From Cryptomeria japonica (lineage: Eukaryota; Streptophyta; Pinopsida; Cupressales; Cupressaceae), in contig NC_081408.1 of assembly GCF_030272615.1 (NCBI RefSeq), forward strand, positions 763,918,173 through 763,982,172: 64,000 nt of DNA, written 5' to 3'. Below the pieces are notes generated by a model that did no database searches, was not told the DNA's origin, and worked only from the letters and a program-made list of their open reading frames with translations. This document shows positions 56,307-64,000 of this stretch, piece after piece. How positions within the stretch are numbered: the first letter of the stretch is position 1; every line of letters begins with the position of its first letter. A program made the position numbers and the translations under genes.

Positions 56307-59300
56307 ATGGCACCAAAGATCCAAGAACCCGTTGTTGTTAAGAATGTTGAAAAGCCCTCACTAAAATACTCTCTAACTCCCAAAGTAGCATCAGAACCAG
56401 ATGACAAAACTGCATTTTCACTCATCCTGGATAGAGTTTTACTAGTTGAGGATGTCAGATTCTTCACCAAATGTCGAGTTGAAGAACTAGGCCATGTTGA
56501 AATCAAAGACACCTATGATGAATTATGCACCGATGGGAAATTGGATAGCAAGTATGAGCACATTAAGATCAAGGGATTGACTGAAGCCCTAACCTATCCC
56601 CGTGTCTTCAAACCCTAGTGGGTCAAGTTTGTTCTGAGTAGAGTTCATGATGATTTCATGTGGTTAGAGGAGCAACCATTCAAAATCACCAAGGAAATCA
56701 TTCATCTGATCACCGGTTACCCTATTTATGATCACGCCCGAGCTCAGAAGATGATATCACAAAAGGAATTGATCACCTTAACCGGAGTGGAATCAGATTG
56801 TAGAGGATTGAAACTGAACAATGTAACTAATGTAGAACTAAAGTTTTCTATTAGAGTTATAGGTTATTGTTTCTTCCAATCGGCAAGGGAAAACAGTGTA
56901 CCCTATGCAGCAGTCCACTTAGCATACAAAATTGTGAAAAAGGGAATGAAAATTGATCTTTGTGAAGTATTGCTAAAAAAACTGTTTGAGAATCTGAACA
57001 CCATCAGGAAGCTGAAGAGGAACAACTCGGCCAATACACTAAAGTTTGGATCACTGTTATTATGCATGTTTTTCTATTTTGAAAAATTCTTTCCATCAGT
57101 CGGTAAAGTAGTTTGGGAACTACACTGACCAGTCACCCATCAAATCAATGACTTTATCAAACATCTAGGTGACAACTTCAATGATATTATGGATGATTAT
57201 TTCAGCAAGTTTCAAGAGAAGATGCATAACAAGTATAGAATTCCACCCCAGCTAGTGGAAAAATAAAAAGATGACATATGTTTTGAAGTAGACACTGATT
57301 ACTATTATGTGAATGTTGTGGAACCAAGAACTCAATCTTTGCCACCTGTGGGTTATGAGGTTGACTTTGACATCACATAATAGCAGATAGATGCCTTTCT
57401 TACACTACCAAGGCATGCTACCAAGCTAAGGTATGGAACATATGAAGAAGTGAAAGAGAAAGTAAAGATGAGCATTGTAGTACCATAAGCTACAAGAAAA
57501 GAAACAAAGATGATCAAGGCACTATCAGAGAAATTTGGAGAAGGTTCTTCCTCCACACCTATCAAGGGCACACTAGCAATCGCCAAGGAAGAATCAAAAT
57601 CCCAAGAGGTTGCTATTACACTAAGCATCGAGTTGCCTAAAGGGAAAGTTCTGAAGAGGAAGAAACAAGACACATCAAAGGCATCACTGACTCCCTCAGT
57701 AAAGCGCCCAAACACAAGAGCATTTACAGTGTCACCGAGTAAGAAACCAAAGACTGTTGTTGTTCCTAAGGTAACAAAGACCTATAAGAAATCTACTCAG
57801 AGACTCATTTTGGCAAAAGAGTCCAGTGACACAGAGTCTAAAGATGCTAGTAAATTTCAGATTGTTAAGAGCAAGAAGGTAAATGTACATAGTGTTGAAA
57901 ATTTATGTGCTAATCTGAAAGAATATGGTGGATTTGGATCATTCATATATGTAAAATATGAATCCAAATCTGATGATGAGAAGAGACAAATAGAAGAAGC
58001 TATCATTTGCACACTATTGAAATTTTGATTGCCTCCATTGGAATTATCTAAGTCACTTCCAAATGAATTATATTTGCATATTGATAACAAGTGGAAATAT
58101 GCAATGGACTCGAAAAAAATAGATTAGAGAAAGAAGTCTGGTACATCTCTTTCCAGACATGTCGGTAGTTGAAATAAAAGAACATCTGATAACCTACAAC
58201 ACAAAGTTCCTCGTCAAGCAAAGAGCCTTAAAACTGATTAATGGTCTGTATATTGAAGTAGAAAATGAGAAAAAAGAAAAGTGGCAGGAAATCTTTAGAA
58301 TCAAGGATGCTGGTGAGCAAGCTATAGTTGAAATTGTTGATGTCACCAAGTAAGATCCTGTTGACACCATACAAATTGATGAAGACATCATGGACACCGA
58401 GGCACCTGAACAGGAAATGATAGAAGGCAATGCCTATGCAAAACTGGTATCCAGTGAGTTAGTTTTGGAACAAGTTCAACCTTATCCTCCGGTCACTCAT
58501 TCTATTGCAACTGAGGACCCTAAGGATACTGAACAAGGTGCAGAGGTTCACAAGTCTATAGAAGGAGAAGCTACTCCTCAGGCCACCAGGGAACAGACCT
58601 CTCAGGATCCTCCTAACACTGAAAATGTTGCAACTGAGACCCCGAGCACCGAACCACCGAAGGACTTAGCAAAGGCTAAAGAAACCGACAAAAGTGTTGC
58701 CTCCACCGAGCAACCTACTGAGGATCCACAAGCCTCCCAAGCTATTGTATTGGTTCAATAGGCCAAATCTAAAGAAAAGAAGATGAAAAAGCATAGTTTC
58801 AAGGTAGATGTATCGAAACCAATAGTATTGCCCAATATAGACATATCAAAATTAAAAGGGCAAGAACTAATTGAACTCGGTGAACTATGCAAAGCAAAGG
58901 CCAAACAAGAAAAACAAATGGCCATACAAAAGAAAAATAAAGTACTTCAAAAGGTAAAGACACTATTATCAGATATGCTACCCGCAGCTACAGTGTCAAT
59001 AGATGCAGCCATCCATATTCAACTGGATGAACCCCTCAATCAGATAGAGACATCTAGAGTAGATGCATCTGAATATTTGAGCAAGTTTAAGGACACAGAG
59101 CTCACTGCAAAAATGATTAAAGAGGTACATAAAGCTATTGCTCTTGGCAAAGTTAAACTTGTCAAATTTATTGCTGAGTTGTCCCCTCAACTCAAGCACA
59201 TTCTTTATTTATTTCAGAAACTCTGTACATTCTCTTTATTCATTAAAGATATCAAAAATAAAATAGAAGCAATTAAGAAAGAGATCACCGATCTCTCAAA

Positions 59301-59658
59301 TAAGTTGACCACCGAGCCCAATTCTATTCAGAATTTTTATACAAAGTTACAATAGCTCATGGCTCAACAATTGGAACTCAGGAATGAAGAGCACAAAATA
59401 AGGATGGACATTATGACTCTTCAAACCTTATTCATTCCACACTTTTCCTTTGTTCAAGAACAGATCAACCGAGCCACTTACCTATCTACTACACAAGAGG
59501 GAAGCACATTAGATGGCTTAATCTCTCTATTGGCTGACATTCAAGCACATAATTCTTTAATGGACAGTGTCAAGGATGCACTCTCTATCACCCTCACCGA
59601 AGCAAGGACAAAGTATAAATCCATTTTTGACCATTTGCCTCCACCAAATGGTAACTAA
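56307..59658 (+). pseudogene. Element B ORF2: ~1,100-codon protein of unknown function (broken)
   Basis: ATG at 56307. The frame holds through 58028 with stops at 56618, 57128 and several in 57130-57510. It then shifts near 58030-58160 and continues to 59658, with stops at 58353, 58761 and 59355. N-terminal domain shared with element A ORF2: VEELGHVEIK, LSRVHDDFMWL, ITKEIIHLITGYP, LITLTGV..D.RGLKLNNVTNV, KIDLCE. The middle has basic stretches (KRKKQDTSKA, SPSKKPKTVVVPK) like nuclear-localisation signals, then a Thr/Glu/Pro-rich tract (58400-58760). The C-terminal ~280 residues are helical and Lys-rich (IKNKIEAIKKEITDLSNKL) and may form a coiled coil. No enzyme motif is visible. The last codons are followed by GGGGGAG purine runs. 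Function unknown. Confidence 0.7.
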
Positions 59659-59966
59659 GTCTTGATGTTTGTCAAAAAGGGGGAGTGAGTATCATATCAA
59701 AGTATACAAGGGAATGTAGTATACAGGGGGAGTATACCAAGCAATGAACAGAGCAGTAAGCAAAGAACAAGAGTAGCACATAGAACATTGATCACCGAGT
59801 ATGCAAAATCAGAGTTATGAACAATATATTGATAAGGGGAGTATATCTGAATATACTATTTCATTGACAAATGTATATATTGACAATTTAGTCAAATTTT
59901 GCAAGTATGTAGATTTTTGAGTTATAACTTTGAAAGTAGTTTTTGTCAAACATCTCAACTAATGTC
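59659..59966 (+). other. 3' untranslated region of element B
   Basis: About 300 bases with three AGGGGGAG-type purine runs (59681, 59726, 59836). Element A has the same arrangement, with GGGGGAG runs at about 3154 and 3204 before its polypurine tract. Confidence 0.55.
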
Positions 59967-59978
59967 AAAAGGGGAGAT
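59967..59978 (+). other. Polypurine tract of element B
   Basis: AAAAGGGGAGAT directly precedes the TGTTACTAC start of the right LTR. Confidence 0.8.
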
Positions 59979-61179
59979 TGTTACTACTTACTAAGATTTC
60001 CATTAGTCTTATGTTCAAAGTTATTCTATATATTCTAGTCGGTTACTTCTACCGAATCATTCAGTCGGTAAGCATAGTGCAGTCAGTTATAGAAGCAAGT
60101 AGTCTCAGAGCGTAGTATACACCGAACACTCTACCAAGTAACACTCTATGTCTATTGAGCAGCAAGAATGATATACCGAGTGAACACACACTGAATGAAA
60201 TGTGTTACTAGATTCACTGAACCTGGACATATATGGGAAACGTGTTACAAAGATCAAGGAACAAGTAACCGTTATCACATTGGAAATTGCACTTAAAGAT
60301 TGTGTATGATTTTGAGGTCATCTAACCAATGAAATATTTTGCATGGTTATTCATTCGATAAATCATGTTTGTAAGATCGAAGCAATGAATCAGATCACCG
60401 ACATAAGAGATCTATTTATATAGCATGGATTGAGATCAGATATATACATGTAGAGACAGAGTGAGAGACACAGAGGTGTATGAAGTAAGAGATGTGTGAT
60501 ACATAAGAAAGCACAAAGTGTTATGACTGTAATAGAGACACAAAGGTCACCGAGAAGGATTTCAGAGAATAGTCAAGGAACAGAGTAAACAGAAGGGTTT
60601 ACCGAGTTAATATATGGATTACCGAGGTATGCTATAAGCAAGGTAATATTAATTTGAGCACATAGATTCTTCTATAACATTCCAAATGTAAAGTTGTAGA
60701 TATTTGTAATGATTTATTGAAATATTTTGAAGTTGAAAGAGAAACCTTTAACAGGGTAAAAGACTCTAACAAAGTCTATAAATTGTAAAGCCTCTAACCA
60801 GGTGCAACATTAAAAATAAGTGTTGTAAAATCCTTTAGCAAGGTAGATCTAATAGATCTTGATACTCCTAACAGGGTAAGCTATCAGAAATATCTAAACA
60901 TGTAGCTCTAACCGAGCAACCTTTATTATTGCAGTAGTGAAGTTGTCGGTGCCATCCCCACCGCAGTTTTTCTCTCTAACCAAGAGTTTTTGCGTAACCA
61001 AAATATATGTGTTATGGAGTGAATCATGTATGATTGTTATCTATTTGTTTTAGCTTTATATTATGTTACTGCACTATTCAGTTTATGCATAACAGTAAAG
61101 TTATTGTTGAAGAAAAGTTTTGATGTACTGATTCACCCCTCCCCTCTCAGTACATTAGCTTTCCATATTGGGCCTAACA
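59979..61179 (+). repeat. 3' LTR of element B, full length (1201 bp)
   Basis: Starts TGTTACTACTTAC and ends GGGCCTAACA. Its last 623 bases match the left LTR. A TTTATATAGC string (60416-60425) is a likely TATA box. The C-tract motif ACTGATTCACCCCTCCCCTC with following TCAGTACA lies at 61127-61155. CCGAGT/ACCGA words recur throughout. The following CTCAA would be half of a target duplication, but the other half is deleted. Confidence 0.9.
60416..60425 (+). promoter_or_regulatory. TATA-like box in element B right LTR
   Basis: TTTATATAGC, about 440 bases into the LTR. The left LTR of this copy starts downstream of this point, so the copy has no 5' promoter of its own. Confidence 0.45.
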
Positions 61180-61872
61180 CTCAAATGATTCTTTGGATAA
61201 AGGTTTAGTGAAAATATCTGCAATCTTCTCTTTAGTGTTCACATAAACCATTTTAACTTTGTTTGCTTCCACCTTTTCCTTTAGAAAGTTATACTTGATA
61301 GATATGTGCTTTGTATTAGAATGAAATACTAGATTCTTTGATATATCAATAGCAACAGAGTTATCACAATGAATAATGACCGGTGCATCACAATCCACCT
61401 TTATATCCTTCAACATTTGTTTCATCCATAAAACTTGTGTACAGTTAGTAGCAGCAACAACATACTCAGCTTTAGCAGTAGATAGAGAAGTACATGACTA
61501 TTTCTTGCTGATCCATGAAACCAACTTCTTTCCAAGAAAGAAAGCTCCACCAAAAGTACTTTTCCGGTCATCAACATCTGCAGCCCAATCAGCATTTGTA
61601 TATGCACATAAAGTGAAGTTATCATTCTTAGGGTACCCTAAGCCATATTCTGATGTACCTTGCAAGTATCTAAAAATCATTTTCACCACCATCTCATAAT
61701 TTTCTCTAGGATCACTCTAAAATCTTGAAATAATACAAACAACATTCATAATGTCAAGTCTAGTCTGAGTCAAATAGAGCAGACCTCCAATCATATATTT
61801 GTATCTTGTAGGATTTACTGGTGCACAAACATCTCTTCTTGTAAATTTTTCACTTGTAACCATAGGTGTACT
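61180..61872 (-). pseudogene. Copia C5 RNase H (broken), left part
   Basis: From 61872 downward: TPMVTSEKF and a RYKYM.GGLLYLTQTRLDI-like string, then 61692-61498 with YLQGTSEYGLGYPKNDNFTLCAYTNADWAADVDDRKSTFGGAFFLG (RNase H core; the DADWA form has Asn for the first Asp). Then 61425-61180 with VIIHCDNSVAIDISKNLVFHSNTKHISIKYNFL and KIADIFTKPLSKESFE, where element B begins. Frame breaks lie near 61420-61500 and 61700-61720. The domain cleaves the RNA of RNA/DNA hybrids. Confidence 0.8.
61868..61872. repeat. Target-site duplication GTACT, left copy (solo LTR)
   Basis: GTACT abuts the solo LTR; ATACT follows it at 63297-63301. One mismatch. Confidence 0.55.
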
Positions 61873-63296
61873 TGATGGTATGATGAAAGAATAAGGATCC
61901 GATCAACTACTGAGAGGGGGGGGGGTGAATCAGTAGATAGAAAAACTGATATAAACTTTTACCAATCTCATAAACAACCTCTCAAAGTAAACTTAGAACT
62001 AACAAGTTAAACCACTGAGCTATAAAAGCAATATCACTGTCAGAATAAACCGGTTGACTGTTACAACAGATTAACAGTAAACAACTTGAAACTTCACAAA
62101 CATCCAAATACTTTTACCGACATAAGTAAAATCTCATTTCAGATTGCTGCTGGTTATCATAACTTATCAAAGTGGATTAAGTTGTTAAGCAAATCAACCA
62201 TAGAAAACATAACCACAAAAACATTCACCACTTGACACAATATTTTTGATGTGGAAACCCAAATGGGAAAAAACACGGTGAGATGAGACTCACAAGTTAA
62301 CTATCTAAACTCTTCTGAAGTTTGCCCTGTTAGGAGCCAAGCATGTTAAAGCTTTTACAAAAAGTCCTGTTAAGAACAGATCCTATTAAGGACCACTCGA
62401 TTAAGGGATTGACTATACTGCCTTGTTAGAAGCAATACCCTATTAGGAGTAACCTCGGTAGAGTATTTGAAATCCAAGCTAATGGACCACCTGGTTAGAG
62501 GATTTGAATAGCACCAATCTTGTTAGAGCTTACCCAGTTAGGGGATTTCAACTGTTGTAATTGTTAGAAAACAATAGGGGTTTTCTAGTCTATTTGAGTA
62601 TCACTACACTTGCTTGATAAGATCCTTTTCATGCTCCTATCTTCCTTTACACAAACTACAAACACATCATCTGGTTCGACAACCACACACTCAACTGAAA
62701 CTTTGCCAACTCTTAAACAAAACAACTCATCGACCTTATAAACAAATCACTAGGTCAGTAACATAATAAAAACCTAATTCTCTCATAGAGATTACAAACA
62801 ATTTGGTTCAAGTATGACCGTTGGATTACATAACAATCTCTGCACATCATTCAATAAATCCTTGACCTCTCCTTGATCACCGCTTCATCAAACTCAGTAA
62901 CTCATCACGTGCTTTGCATTACATGCAATATACTTGCTCATTCCCAAGATAAAAACCGTTATCTCAACATGCCAAAATCACTTTGACACTCTCTTCATAT
63001 TACATGCATACGTGTCATAATCATTACCGCTCATCATTAGGTCATAAATCAATATAACCAATTCACCAAACTTAATCGGTTAGGGTTTAGTAAATCAAAA
63101 TGTAGGGTTTACCGGTTCAACTCTTCAATACTTAGCAATACTGGTTCACTCCACAAACCTACCTACCGGTCATAGTTCCCTTCATTAGCTCTTCATACCA
63201 GTTACAAAACAACATTATAACAATATCATTACCGGTTAATTGACATCAATGACAACATAACATTTCATTAGTGCAATCTTCATGCAAATGCCAACA
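61873..63296 (-). repeat. Solo LTR of the C4 family, copy 2 (1424 bp)
   Basis: TGATGGTATGATG to AATGCCAACA, aligned with the C4 LTRs but more diverged than copy 1. The G-tract motif lies at 61908-61935 (CTACTGAGAGG, G-run, GTGAATCAGTAG). It interrupts C5 reverse transcriptase; removing it restores a continuous reading in that region (VSTPMVTSEKF). No internal sequence, so a solo LTR. Confidence 0.85.
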
Positions 63297-64000
63297 ATAC
63301 TTACCAGTTTAGAATCTCTCATACCAAATTTCTTTAACAATTCCTTATCATATTTAGTTTGACAGATAAAAATGCCTTTGTCAGCCTAAGTAACCTGCAA
63401 ACCTAAGAAAAATTTCATCTCACCAATCATAGACATCTTGAATTCTTTTTTCATATTTTTAGAAAATTCTAAGCATAATTTATCTTCACCTCCAAAAATA
63501 ATGTCATCAACAAATACTTCAACAATAAGTATATCATCATCAGTGATTTTATAATATAAATAACTGTCAACACTTTCCTTAGTAAAACCAAGCTTCAAAA
63601 GATATTTATCCGACCTTGCATACCAAGCTCTAGGTGCTTGTTTCAGTCCATATAAAGCTTTCCTTAACCTACAAACCATATTAGTATCATATGATAGTGA
63701 AAAACCATCAGGTTGCTCAATATAAACTTACTCATCAAGATCCCCATTCAAGAATGCACATTTAACATCCATCTGATAAACTTTGTAGTTTTTGTAAGTA
63801 GCATAAGCAAGAAATAATCTTACAGCTTCAATCCTAGCTACCGGTGCAAAAGTTTCTCCATAATCAATTCCTTCCTATGAGAATATCCTTTACAAACCAA
63901 TCTATCCTTTTTCCTTACAAATTCACCATCCTCATTCAATTTATTCCTAAAGATACATTTAGTTCCAATGACATTTTTATTTTTAGGTCGAGGAACCAAA
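63297..64000 (-). pseudogene. Copia C5 reverse transcriptase (broken, runs off the window)
   Basis: From the window edge downward: GTKCIFRNKLNEDGEFVRKK, LVCKGYS, a frameshift, [20 protein letters not shown] and [15 protein letters not shown] followed by a stop. The frame 63679-63386 then has MVCRLRKALYGLKQAPRAWYAR, the active site VFVDDIIFGGED (both Asp present) and FKMSMIGEMKFFLGLQV. Below 63386 the reading continues to the solo LTR with stops. It copies element RNA to DNA when intact. The family is close to C4 (FVDDIIFGG shared). Confidence 0.85.

Larger units (their letters stand above)
53703..61179 (+). mobile_element. Element B: non-autonomous LTR retrotransposon with two ORFs
   Basis: Direct repeats at 53703-54324 and 59979-61179 are its LTRs. 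Inside, in order: Met-tRNA primer site (54327-54338), ORF1 coiled coil with CCHC knuckles (54387-55659), a spacer, ORF2 (56307-59658), a polypurine tract (59967-59978). Total about 7.5 kb. There is no protease, integrase or reverse transcriptase. The right end lies in copia C5 coding sequence, so B inserted there. The left LTR lacks about 575 bases at its start and abuts the LINE fragment, so a deletion has removed the true left border. Element A shares ORF1 and ORF2. Confidence 0.88.
61180..64000 (-). mobile_element. Copia element C5, partial, host of element B and a solo LTR
   Basis: Minus-strand copia pol from the window edge to 61180, cut by a C4-family solo LTR at 61873-63296. Element B sits at the C-terminal end of its RNase H. 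Coding continues to the window edge, so gag and integrase lie to the right. Its own LTRs are not in the window. Confidence 0.8.

Noticed and set aside
53703-61179. Element B as an internally deleted ordinary copia
   Set aside because: ORF2 lies where pol would be, is protein-like over its length, and is shared with element A whose LTR differs. A simple deletion would not create it.
1-64000. tRNA or rRNA genes
   Set aside because: I saw only TGGTATCARAGC primer sites next to LTRs, not cloverleaf-forming genes. A dedicated scan was not possible.

Overview
The window is repeat-dense plant nuclear DNA. Almost everything recognisable is an LTR retrotransposon or a piece of one, in several nested layers. 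I found no convincing single-copy host gene, tRNA, rRNA or CRISPR. Evidence for a land plant: Ty1/copia and Ty3/gypsy (chromovirus and Tat/Athila-like) polyproteins, primer-binding sites matching the 3' end of plant initiator-Met tRNA, and a DUF4283-type LINE ORF1 fragment. Long LTRs, many old decayed copies and solo LTRs suggest a very large genome. A conifer is my guess; the sequence does not prove it. || Layout. 1-4127 (+): 3' part of 'element A', an LTR element with no pol. It has a coiled-coil/zinc-knuckle ORF and a second ORF of unknown function. 4128-18860 (-): an old Tat/Athila-like gypsy element, cut by element A on the left and by a chromovirus (7659-15436, 5-bp target duplication GTAGT) in its gag. 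18919-25625 (-): a fairly young copia element ('C2', duplication AGTAT). 27178-28802 (+): a solo LTR with duplication CATAA. 29118-33842 (+): a 5'-truncated copia ('C3') whose 3' LTR carries a solo LTR (32054-33488). 36421-44975: a solo LTR of another family ('S2'), split by a complete copia ('C4', 37332-44639, duplication AACGC). 46490-50270 (-): a long, heavily decayed unidentified protein-coding stretch. 51055-52620: a C2-like LTR and 3' end joined to unrelated coding sequence. 52757-53640 (+): a LINE ORF1 fragment. 53703-61179 (+): 'element B', related to A, with both LTRs, primer-binding site and polypurine tract. 61180-64000 (-): another copia ('C5') that hosts both element B and a C4-family solo LTR (61873-63296). 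|| How it fits together. Most of the sequence can be read as a stack of insertions dated by order: outer gypsy before chromovirus and A; S2 before C4; C5 before B and the solo LTR. A and B are the most interesting units. They share one architecture (LTR, Met-tRNA primer site in B, coiled-coil protein with four to five CCHC knuckles, conserved spacer, large hydrophilic second protein, polypurine tract, LTR) and encode no protease, integrase or reverse transcriptase. Their LTRs share a C-tract motif with C4 and S2, so they look like a non-autonomous lineage that depends on copia enzymes. || Nearly all reading frames are broken by stops or frameshifts. The chromovirus has long open frames but has lost several catalytic residues.
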